From Gelatoporia subvermispora B (taxonomy: Eukaryota; Basidiomycota; Agaricomycetes; Polyporales; Gelatoporiaceae): DNA of 64,000 nt. This document shows positions 12,531 through 23,341 of the stretch, in pieces. The position numbers and the translations under genes were made by a program. Position 1 is the stretch's first letter, and each line of letters starts with the position of its first letter. A model generated the notes under the pieces. The model was not told where the DNA came from. It saw only the letters and a program-made list of their open reading frames with translations, and did no database searches. The stretch lies in contig KB445796.1 in assembly GCA_000320605.2 (NCBI GenBank), positions 836,926 through 900,925 of the forward strand, given 5' to 3'.

Positions 12531-13197
12531 CCCAGGCGCACTAGCGACGCCTCGCGAGTTTCGTGCCCTCGTCCCTATGATCGTCACGGGATCGCAGCAC
12601 ACTGTAGTCATTCTTGTATTGTAGCGCCATCAACTGTTCCGAAGGGTGCTCTGTAGGCTTCTATGCGACAGCATCCACCGTTGATGCACAGCCGCAGTGA
12701 TAATGTCCGTCAACCCGAGACATAGACCCTATAAAACGAACTGTCGAAATCTCATCCCAGAACGTCATGGTTCAGATGAAACATCTGACCTGCAGAGCAA
12801 TTACGCGGACCTGTCTACATAGAGCTGCGGGCAGTTGCGGCAGCGGCGGTCGCCTAAGCTCTCAGCGCCGCTCACCTTCGGACAGATCACGCTGCTGGCG
12901 TTTTCTGCCGCGCGCCCGGCGGCATATTGATCTTCTGAGGCGGTGGTGGTTCCATATTCGGCTTTCATTTTACTGTCTGTCAGTATCAGCGGGCGCTGTC
13001 GTGTGAACGAGGGGCTCAACTGAGCGACAATGCAGGCATGGCTGTCCTGGTGGCTTCAAGAACCCTGTGCATCGGGGCCATCTACTACACGCCCGAAGGT
13101 ATCAATACTTTTCGTCTTTGTTACACCCGAGAGCTGGTTTCTCTCCGACGGCCCCGGTGGCTCCCAATTGTGAACTGAGGCACGACCACACTCCCGA
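12531..13197. other. Intergenic, no gene seen
   Basis: About 670 bases between two genes on the same strand. Short Arg/Ser-rich frames occur on both strands but none shows a domain or a splice chain. It presumably holds the promoter of the DUF6533 gene. Confidence 0.4.
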
Positions 13198-14920
13198 ATG
13201 TCCTACATTGGCGAGCAGCTTGCTCGGCAAGACCCTCTGCTGGTTGCCCAGAGCGGGTAAGCTCTAGCCCAGGTGATGCTCCGTGTTCCGTGCTCACCTC
13301 ACCGTCTTCGGCAGCTTTGCATCTAATTGTTGTGCAATAGCAGCGACGGGTGCGTTACGCAACAAGTCAACAATCGAGGGCGATCTTTTTACCTTGCCAT
13401 GCAGCACTCATCTTCCATGATTTTGTCATCACGTGGGATCAAGAAGTAGCCCTGCTCTGGGGGAGAAGCTGCTCAAAACTTTCCATACTCTTTTACATGA
13501 CACGATGGACATGTTTCATTCTAGCAATAGCCAACCTAATGTCCCTGATGAAATGGAAAAATACCGCTGTAAGTAATCCCGGTTATGCCAGTATACCAGA
13601 TCTGACATGTGCAATCCTGCCAGGGGTAAGTAGTCGGTCAGTCTCGTGGAATTGCAGATACCGCACTGCATGGGTTACTTCAGATGTATGGTGACGAATT
13701 TGACCCATGATATTGGCGAATTTCTCGTCTTTTTCCTGTGGACAGGTGTGCGCTCTCTCTCCGAGTGTCGTCAAAGCCTCAGCTTCTCACATTTTTCTAG
13801 CCTTATCCGCCTTGAGAATCTACGCCATCGCCGGGCGAAAGTGGCTTTTTCTCTCTATTATCGCCTTGCTAGGTCTGGTACCTGCAATTGACAATAGCGT
13901 ACGAACTGTCCTCGAGAATTGCAACATTCGGCCTAAGCTGTCTGCACCCGGCAGGTCATATTCCGAAGGTATACTTTCGAGATTCTCGAGATACACGGGT
14001 GGGGCACGGCATGCTTTTCTGTGTATGGGATATCGGAAGCTGTGTACAAACAGTATGTCGAGTTGAGCATTTCTCCGTCGAGGTTATTCAATAAGCTATA
14101 CACAGATGTAAGGCATCGAAGCCATGGACAGTGTATATACGGAGATACTGATGCTCTCAGTGACAATCGCTTCGCGCTCATGCACAATTGCATCCGACGC
14201 GCTTGTGCTCCTTGTCACATGGCGTAATACATATCATCTAAGGAAGACCGCGCATGAGGCGAAGCTCAAGACACCTATCACGTCGCTGCTGATGAGAGAT
14301 GGTTAGTCAAGTGCCTTCGACGCCTGACATGCTCGTATGTACTGATCGCCGTCCGTCCAGGGACCGTGCATTTCATGTCCGTCTCCGATGCCCCGGGTAC
14401 CCGACTAAGCTAACGATGCCAATGCAGACTGTTCTTCTTGCTTAATGCCGTGCACATGGTGTGCATAATCACCGATGTACTTACTCGCTTCTCGGAGACC
14501 TCGTAACACGTACTAACTCCGCCTTGCGTAGGTCTTCGTTTACACAACCACGTTGACCGCGCCGTGCGTCTTTCACTCTTTCTTAGGAAGAGATTTGCTA
14601 AAAGGTCAACTTGTCCATCCACGCGACGTAGTTTGTCTGGCATCATCATGTCACGCTTTCTGCTCAGTCTTCGAGAAATTATCCTTGAAGACACTCTGGG
14701 CGGCTATCCTCTCGAGTCTCCCTCATTCTCGCATGTGTCAAGTTTGCGATTCGCGTCCGCCGTCGGCAGTAACGGCGATTCTGCTAATTTCGCTTCGGGT
14801 GTCGAGCAAGGATCCGGTGGCCGTCAAGTAGCAAGCGAAGACCACTTATTCGGCTGCTCACTTCCGGCGGCCTTGCCAAATGAGGGCGGGGGCATACCAG
14901 ACGGCGATTCGCCTGTGTAG
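13198..14920 (+). CDS. DUF6533-type multi-pass membrane protein
   Basis: Member of a large Agaricomycete family of seven-helix-like membrane proteins of unknown function. The start is rebuilt: the exon from ATG 13198 (MSYIGEQLARQ) splices to FASNCCAIAATALIFHDFVI and on to TWDQEVALLWGR, the family's opening pattern of a helix, D/H-aromatic, then a D/E-rich turn and W. Further exons give LSALRIYAIAGRKWLFL (family motif RxYAL) and ALVLLVTWRNTYHLRKTA. The last exon gives ISRFLLSLREI, the usual end of the core, and then a cytosolic Gly/Ser tail to the TAG at 14918. Exon borders between 13560 and 13800 did not resolve cleanly, so a recent lesion there cannot be excluded. Confidence 0.72.
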
Positions 14921-15615
14921 TGTAGCCCGAGCTTCCGATACCTCCATGTTCCTGATGATATCATACTCGCTACGCACCACGATCAATTCCTGCGGTCCAA
15001 TTTGCGATGATCGATGATCGCAAATCGTGCACGTCACACAAATTGCATTGAATAAGATAATATTCCGAAAACCCGCCTAAGCAGATACTCAAACTCTAGT
15101 AGATGATACAAGGCGGACGGCGGGCTGCGCCGGTCCAACAAATCCTATACCTAAGGTAGCAGACAGAGTCAAAGAAGCCATCGATCCTGGGTGGTATGTC
15201 GGCATCACCCGCTAAACAAACAAACATGCAGTAGAGAAAAAGAGAAATGAGGCGGGAGGAAAACGAAGGAGTGGATTGCCCGACCTCACTGAGACGGAGC
15301 GATGTGAGAGTGATCAGATGGAGATAAAATGCTGTAGTGACAATATGCAGTAGAGTATGGAGGCAGAAACCAGAGAGAAATGATCGTGGCGAGTCGTAAT
15401 ACAGAGAATTGAAACACATGAAACAGAACCAGAATGAAGGTTTGCGTACTGAGGTCCCCAAATACCGAGTATAAGGATATGGCGAAGTCAGAGTCAGTGG
15501 TATGTGGAATGTGTGCGGCATGGACAGGAGCATAGAGCATAGAGGGGGGCGGGCGTGATGAGATGACGCAGGGTGAGATCGCCAGAGGACCTGAGACGCA
15601 GGGCGCACAGCAAGC
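14921..15615. other. Convergent intergenic region
   Basis: About 700 bases between the stops of the DUF6533 gene and CDC24. It is AT-richer than the exons. Long open frames here on the minus strand overlap the CDC24 3' end in another frame and show no domain. It likely contains both 3' untranslated regions. Confidence 0.45.
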
Positions 15616-18600
15616 TTATTGCACGAACAAAGTGACCTGGGCACCCGGCCTGATCGACTCGAACGCCATCTGGACGTCCTCCGTCGAGCCAAGTGAAACC
15701 AAATCGCCGTCTTCATCCTTGTACTTAACCCGTAGAGGGCCATCATCCCTTCTAGGTCCGCACAATCGGATCTTCTTGCCAACCTTCTCCACCAGCTCAG
15801 CGTACTCCGTGGAGCGCGGGACCTGGATGACGAAAATGTCCTCATGGAAGTGTACCTTGACCTTCACGGGCAAGCTCCCTACGGCCGAATTCACTAAGTG
15901 GTCAGCAGAGTTCCCGTGGAGTGGTCTCGCGCCCGGGAGCCCCTGCAACGAACTCTCGCTTGACCCATACGGTGTGATCGGAGAGCTGCTCGTGTGTGGC
16001 GAGGAATCCGAACTGTCACCAGTCGACTGACTCGAGCCACTACCACGTTTGTTGTGGCCGAGAGTTCGGTCGGCCCATGGTGCGGAGGGTAGCGGAGGGG
16101 GCGGGAGACTGTTGATGGGGACATAGGCCGAGGGTTGGCTTGCACTCCGCGAGCGCATCGGCACAGACACGCCGCTGTTGAGTGTCGACCCACTACTCAG
16201 GCGCGACTCGGCTTGATCATACGAGCTCTTGAGTTTCGTTGAGCTGAACTGGCTGCGCAGTGACCCCCGACTTTGAGCTACACCCGGCCCGAAGGAGCCC
16301 ACGTCCGACGCAAAGCTAGACGTGTTCCGCGAAACGCTCGGGCGACCAATAGAACCCGGATAACCCACATTGTTGGGATACGAGGAGATAGTGTGTGCAC
16401 TATTCCTAGCTGGGAGTGGGTAACCGCTACTCGTTTCAGGTCTTCGGTTACCGATAGGTGTCCCTCGACCTGAGGCGGGGAGCGCGGATGTCGGGGGATA
16501 ATCCTCGTAGTCATCCTCCTGATCTACATCGAATCCGTCATGCGGAGGATATCCTTGTGGGCCGTGAACATGGCCAGCTTGGAGGGATGGCGGGATAGGT
16601 GTTGAGGTAGTCGGCGACGATTCATCAATTGCGTATGGATGGCGCATACTCCGACCAATTGGAAGTCCGGGAGTGACTGGCGAGGTACTGATCGGCGAAT
16701 GAGATGACATGGAGAGCGTCTGCCCACTTGGCCCATTCGATGCGCGGTTCGACCTAGATTGTGCGGCCAGGTTCGCGAGCTGAGTCTGACGTTGGGCGGA
16801 CCTCTCAGAATTCCGCCTGTTAGCGGTATCTTGAATCAGCTTGTTGAGTGAGTTCTCCCAATGCCGCAATTGCTCCTCATTGCGGCAACGGAGGGTGAAG
16901 AACTCCAGATCGTCATCTCCACGCCACCACACGGCGAGTGAGTATGTACCTGAACGCAGTCACGTAAGTCACCGGGGCCATGATGAATCCGCAGGCTACT
17001 CACCAGCCGTAGTTTTGGACACCGCCTGTGTGACGTTGTTTAGGAAAATACGGCCTTTGAGAAGTAGAGGCGTATTTTTCTGCTTAGAAGGACCAGCTCC
17101 GCCTGGGGAGAGTGGCAGGGGGGTGGTTGGCTTTTTCAGGATCGAGTTGCTCTTGCCAACTTTCTTGCCATTTGGCGGTGGTAGGGGACACTCTTTGCAG
17201 CACAGGATAATCTTCTCGAAAAGGAAAACGTGGTACTCGCGATCGACCTCAGACTTCGTTACGCTGAAGACGTCGTCGAGCAAGAGCGCGCCGAAGTTTG
17301 AGATGTGGTGACCTTTCCAATCCTCGACGCGAGTTTCCAGATTCTTCACGGTAGAGAAATTTTCCGCGCGCCGTTGAGCTTCGTTGATCTTGTCTGTGAT
17401 TCGCTTCGCTGCGGCAACGCCCGCCTCTAGCTCATCATAATACGTGTAATCGGTTCCACGCAGAGCTTTGACAAGCGACTGCATAATACTCAGAAAAATG
17501 TGAGGCATAAATGGGAGTCGACATACCTCAAGTAACAATGGGTACTTGCAAATTCTTTGCACAGGCTTGATCAGAAATGCAGGCAATTCGCCCTTTGCGT
17601 GAATCACGTGGTTGAGCGCCTGGAGGAATGTTCGATTAGTCCCAATTTGGCAATCAACAATAATGGCTCGATTGGCGAGCGCACGGCTTATTGTGATACG
17701 TACCGCCAAATTCTGCTCCTCTTGTAATGCGATGTCGGACGCACATGTAAAGTTTGCGCAGTACGTCTCATAAACTTGAAACTCCTCCTCCTATTGTTCC
17801 GGAATAGGGCGTTAGCTTAGATCCGAAACACAATACCGCTCGGGACACAACGGCACTGCCATACTGAGTAAGCGCAAAGACCCACATTGTCGGTGAATAG
17901 GAATCCCCATCGCTGTTGGTCCCAGGGTAGCTCTGCTGTGGTCTCGACCTTGATGAGGAACTTGCGCTGGAAGTTGAGCAGCTTATTGAGGTTCGGGAAG
18001 AGGAGATGGAGCGTGTCGAGGTCGATGATGTTCGACTGGGCGGCTGCGTTTGAGTATTTCTTTCGTACGATATTCCAGTTAGCTAGATACACGTCATTAA
18101 CGAATAAGATATGCGCACCTGCAGATTCTCCAAGTCCTGCACATATTTCCTCTCCGTATCAACCAGCTCCTGAATAATTTTGAAGCCGGGTACAGCAGGT
18201 TCGGTAGAGACTAGTGTTAGCGCGCTATCTGTTGTGAGGGAGTCCGTCGATTGCTGTGCGGAAGCGAGCGCAGGGGATTGTGGCGGTGACTCGACGAACA
18301 CGTCGGATGGCAGGAGTTCAACGAGATGAATAACATTGTTGACAACCTGCGCATTGATGAGGCCGCAGCTCGACACAGCTGGAATTGTATGTAACATACC
18401 TTGATCAAGCCGTCACTGGAGTTGCGGTCCAATAGCTCCGTTACTGTGAATTGCTCGCAGCCCTCGATCTGCTTGAGTTGCATAGAGAATAGCGCAACGG
18501 CGCGCTTCTTCGTCTTCTCGCTGTCGAGGTCCAAAGAAGTCGGATCGGTGTCGATATTGATAGGCGTGTAGGGCTCAGGAAGTAGATTGAAAAGGAAGCA

Positions 18601-18867
18601 GAGTGGGACGCCAAGGATGAAGCAGTCCCATAGCTGAGTGACCGGGTCGGTAGACCTCCGGGACGACTCTGGGGATGATGAAAGCGAGAACCAGTCATTG
18701 AAACCGTGAACGCGCGTCAAGCGGTTGCGGAGTGCAGAGCACTGCTGGTAGAGAGAAGTCGACTGTGAGGCGGCCTTGTTAAGGAGCGTGTTATTGGCAA
18801 CGGGGGAGTCGATGGTGGGAGGTACAGAGGAGATGACGCTCTTTTTGCGCCCTGCAGTTGTGCTCAT
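15616..18867 (-). CDS. CDC24: Cdc24-type RhoGEF (CH-like, DH, PH and PB1 domains)
   Basis: Guanine-nucleotide exchange factor that activates Cdc42 at growth sites and couples to the Bem1 scaffold and PAK kinases. Domain order matches Cdc24. The calponin-homology-like N-terminus is at about 18750-18440 (GFNDWFSLSSSPE, QLWDCFILGVPLCFLFNLL). The DH domain spans about 18170-17400, with ELVDTERKYVQDLENLQ and LPAFLIKPVQRICKYPLLLE, the latter its key helix. The PH domain is at about 17330-16850 (LLLDDVFSVTKSE, VFLFEKIILCCKE, WWRGDDDLEFFTLRCRNEEQ). A Ser/Pro-rich linker of about 320 residues leads to a C-terminal PB1 domain (VKVKVHFHEDIFVIQVPRS, with acidic YKDEDGDLVSLGS). The ATG at 18867 gives MSTTAGRKKS. 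Length is roughly 950 residues. All domains look intact. Confidence 0.93.
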
Positions 18868-19131
18868 GGCGGGCGGTGAAGCGTGGTGGAGAGCAGGATG
18901 ATGATGGTGTGAGCCCAAGTCGGCGGCGGGATGGAGGACGGGCGTGGAGGAGGATGAGAGACAGGGAACAGCTGGGAGAGCAGCTTGACTGCACGACACA
19001 GCCGATGGGAACACCCCGCTTATTGTTTGTCCCTGTTGTAATCCCTGCGATGTTGCTCAAATAATCAACCCAAACATTCCTCCCGTTTATGGACACTGTT
19101 CCCACGCACCGACTACCGCCCCCAGATTCCG
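18868..19131. promoter_or_regulatory. Divergent promoter between CDC24 and a small gene
   Basis: These 264 bases separate the CDC24 start (-) from the start of the small gene at 19132 (+) and must contain regulatory elements for both. No clear TATA box is seen. Confidence 0.35.
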
Positions 19132-19567
19132 ATGCCCGATCTCCCGCGTGCTCTCACCGTCGCGCGACCACAGCTACAAGTAGACTGGCCTTCAGTAGCG
19201 CAGTCCGTCTTTTCGTTAGTTCGCGAAAACGACGCCGTTTCTACAAAGGCCCCTCGTACTGCGCCCGCGTCCGTACATAACTGCGACGAGGGCCGTCTGT
19301 CCCCTGCCAATCAGCGAGGGCAGACGCGATCCCAGTCATGTTTAGCCGTGACTTCTAGGCCCTGTAGAAGGCACACTCAAACGCGTCGGGCGGTTGCGGA
19401 GGGTGCTGCCATACGTGCTCTCCGACCGCAACACCACCTTGCTTTCGGTCTTCGCGTCCGCGCAGGCCAGTCCATTTGTGGCTCGCATAATCGTATCCTT
19501 GCCAGTGCGTCCTGCAACACCGCTTCGATTATCACCTAGCACGCTTCGCAAGAGTCACCGAACCTAA
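19132..19567 (+). CDS. Small predicted protein, unrecognised (two exons)
   Basis: Proposed gene of 110 residues. Exon 1 (19132-19255) encodes MPDLPRALTVARPQLQVDWP and ends near ENDAVSTKAP. Exon 2 (19359-19567) encodes RPVEGTLKRVGRLRRVLPYV, then LSDRNTTLLSVFASAQASPF and VARIIVSLPVRPATPLRLS to a TAA. The intron runs GTACTG to TTCTAG and both exons join in frame to exactly 111 codons with the stop. Composition and GC at third positions look coding, unlike the flanks. The middle is basic and amphipathic. I recognise no family. It is divergent from CDC24. The exon 1/2 junction is the weakest point. Confidence 0.5.
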
Positions 19568-22500
19568 TCCGAGCCACATCTTGGCAGTAGTGCATTCGGC
19601 TGCCCTCCAAGGACCCTGTCAGTACTATTCGCCCGATGTCCGAAACCACTACGCCATGCAGGCCAAATTGACTTGACTGGGTTACGAATACTCTGTGCAC
19701 TACCAGCCACTACTCGATTCATGTCGCGCTGAGACTCGTCTCACTTGCCCTCCGACATGATCACACGTGCAGCAGATCGCTCTCGAGCTGTCTGACATAT
19801 GTACCTGAACGTCCCACCATGACAGTGACGGATGGCTTTCCCCAAACGGCTGCCTCGGCCAGATATCAAGGACACCGGACTGCAAAAGAAACAGAATCGA
19901 GATGCTGATCGAATCGGCTAGCGCAATCGGTTCAAGTCACGCTTTCGGCACTGAACCAGACCGGCTTGCGCACCGTCCACTTCGATTGGTCGCGGGAAGT
20001 GAACGGCCCGACGCCCATGCATCTGCTCTACTGATCCCACCTCCCCGCATCACACCAGCTCCCATCGCGTTTCTCGCTGTTCCTCATCGCCGCCGACACA
20101 GTCCGACATCTGCCGGGTGGTTATAGAAGGCTTTTGTGTTTCCATTCTCCCCACAGATACGGCCCTAATAGCCATTTCAATTGTAAGGTTTAGAGTTGTC
20201 ATTGATATGAACGCTCTTCGCAACTTCCCGTTCTTCCGCAAATTCGGTCAATAGCTTGTCCCGTGCGCTTGGACTCTCGGTCGCTATCCTATGAAGTCGC
20301 CTTATTGGCATCGAGACACCTGCGCACGCCTAACGACCTCGGCGCTCGCACAAGAACTGTTCTCTGCGAAAGCCGCCCGACCCTCGCACGACTGTCCTTC
20401 CTCTTTCCGTCCCTGCGAAGATCACAGTGTTCATAGCGCCACAGGACATGAAAGCCTGACGCCTGGACGGCGAAGCGCGGATATATGTCGTGCGCTCCAT
20501 GAGTGCGGAGAATCACCCTAACAACAAGACATTGCTGTCAGACATACAAATGGAAACGTCTCCCAGTATACGCAGGGCTGAAACTCGTTGTCCATGCTCT
20601 CGGTACCCGGATATTCGCATCCACTCACGTGCGCACAGGTCGGGAGAGTCGTTCTTCAGTCCCCTTTGCCCAGGCGGAACGGCCGTCCGGCATCAGACAG
20701 GCTACCCCACACCGCTAACTTCTTCCCATGCAATGTCTCGCTATTCTTCACCTCATGTGTCTGTCACTGATAATCACCCAGGCCCAGGTGCCGACAACCT
20801 CTTGCGAGTTTCTTCCCCCTCCCCCTGTTAAATTGTGGTCTGGGTGTATCGCCACCCAGCACGCGCACCGGCTGCTCCTGCATCTTTGCCTTCCATGGCC
20901 CAGGTACGTCCAGTGAGTTGTGCCTATCAATCGCCTGTTATACGGGAAGCGGCCGTGCTTCACGGTCCATGCTTGTATGTATGATGCTACAGATGCATAT
21001 CGATATTTGCTTGGAAGCTCCATGATCCCTGGTCGTCTCAGTTCATCACAGCCTGATTGCTATGTATGTTCGAGGATGCCACCAATGCCGAGCAGGGATC
21101 AACAAGGTTGATCACTGCCCAATCAAGGTCTCTCGCCCTCTGCTCTGCCTGCTTGCTGCATGCAATGCCGCCTTCCCGCGCGAAGTCCTGCAAGCGACAT
21201 CACGGGAAGCTCCGTACTTTGCGCTTCGCTGCCTCAATGACGAAGTGCCTCAGTTCGCTTGCACGCCAGACATCAGCCCTCTGTTCAGCTGTGACCGCTG
21301 TGCCGACGTGATGCGATCATCATCTCATCCACTTTCCGGCTCTCCGGTGATTCGGTGGAGCTGAGCTCCGTATTGCTGATACCGTCTCGAGACAGTGCAT
21401 GCGTGTTCGTATGCAATAACCTGGAACTTGCGGGACCGACAAGCACGCATCTGCATGGTGGGCGGCAGCGGCGTCGGACGGGTACAGCCTCCAAATATCT
21501 GCGGTTTCAGCCCGATGCACACAGACAGTATCAGCCTCATTTGACGAAGATGCCAACCAGGCATGTGCTTCCAGTCACTGATGACACCTATGACCCGGTG
21601 TCTGAGGTACTGAGGTGGACTTCGTCATGTGCTGACTGTCTGAGGACTGTATGATGTCGAACACGACTGTCATCCATCGAGCTAATCAACCGCGAGTTTC
21701 ACAAATTAGCAATGCGCTCTCGCAAGGCAACTTGCGGCCGTGTACCGTGGGCGTGAGTTGTGGCTGGATATCCATTTACAGACGGGACTTCCAATATTAG
21801 CCAGGAACTGCCGATGGGATGATCTGCATCTGTCCATCACGTCTGCGATTCGATTCAATTATAGTATTCGCGGACTCCTGGGCGGGACTCGCTGCGGTCT
21901 CGAGAAAGCACCAAATCAGTAACCAGTCTCCACATGCTAAAATCCCGCAGCTTCATCAACGCTATGGTAAAGAGGTCTCCCCGCAGCCGCAGCCATATAT
22001 CGTACATCATTGGTATTTGGGCGGGATTTCGCAGGTCTGGAAGCGATGTGGAGTCACCGCGCGTCAAGTAGTGTCTCTAAACTACGCACTATCGTGAACG
22101 ATGCCCGCCGAGACCCGCAACTTCCATCTCAGAACCACGGCGGCACATCTTAATGAGATGTGGGCTTGACAGACGGGCTTAAAGATAGCACGTGCAGCGG
22201 GGATGCATACACGCACGCCATTGCATGCACATCGCCTATTAGAGCAGTGGCAGACTATGCGCTCACACCGGATGATTGCTCCGAACACCAACATCATCAG
22301 AACCAGATCATCGCGGAGCAATCCATCAGAGAACATCCAGCATGATCAAGAAGTAGATGACAAGCTGTGATCGAGCTAGACTTTGTCGAAGATGTTGCCT
22401 ATGATGGATGGGTGCGGCCCGACGCTACCTGAAGCACTACTCATCTGTCCCGAGGTTAAAACCTTGATAGATCCTTGTGCCAACTCCCAGGGCCGCTTGA

Positions 22501-23341
22501 GACCATTGAACATATTGGCACACTTTAAAGCCGAGCAATCATATTAGGCGATCAGAACCAGAATACGAAATCAGCTTCTTTGCCCAGCTAGAAACGTTCT
22601 CCGCAGAGTAAGAAAGGAAGGGATTCGGGAGATTACACAAGCGCGGTTTGCGGGGGGTAGTTAACAAGAACGAGTATCGCCGCCAAGATCCGACGCGCAG
22701 TTCGAATCGGCTCTCAAGAAGTTACCCCAAAGCCAGTAAATCTCCATGTAAGGGTAGGCTATGCTGAGATAACGCACCTGAGATGTGAGCCAAAGGTGAC
22801 TGCTGCGAGATGCCATGGAAAGAGACTTCATTGTAAGCAAACTTGGACATTTCCGGTCCCATCTGCTCAACCACGACGTCTGGGACTTGGCGATCGGAGC
22901 TAACGGCTTGAGCAATATGTACTGTTCAGTACACTTCACTGTCTTGCGAGCTGAGACGCGCTAAGGAGACAGCGTAGTTCCTGTGCATGTTGTCCCGAGG
23001 AGAGTAAACCTTTCGAGTACGTGACAAGCTACCAGATGCACCCAGCAATTTTCGTTGACATTTCCGTCGCCTAAAAGTGGTTCTTCATTTGGTTCAGATT
23101 TTGGAACGAGTTCAAGTTTAGTCTAGATGCTAGTCCCCCTTGACATTAGATGATGCGCTATTTCCGTAGAATGCACGATCGTGAGCGAGCGAACTGGTAG
23201 CGTGTTCTATGGAGAGTTGACATAGAGAAAAACACTAGAAAGAGGGTTTCAAACTCCGCACGACGCAGCCAGGGACGCGCGTCTAGTGCGGGAGACGCCC
23301 CCTGACTCCTCCACCCACAATCTGCTCGCCGGGCAAGACCC
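19568..23341. other. Long stretch without a convincing gene
   Basis: About 3.8 kb upstream of the Rap1-like gene with only short frames (none above about 115 codons), rich in Ser, Cys, Arg and His and lacking domains or credible splice chains. GC content is moderate and no long direct or inverted repeats, transposase or reverse-transcriptase motifs were seen. It could be a long regulatory region, non-coding RNA territory or a fully decayed element. Confidence 0.4.

Noticed and set aside
15096..15845. 249-codon minus-strand frame
   Set aside because: Overlaps the PB1-coding end of CDC24 in another frame and runs into AT-rich 3' sequence with no family resemblance.
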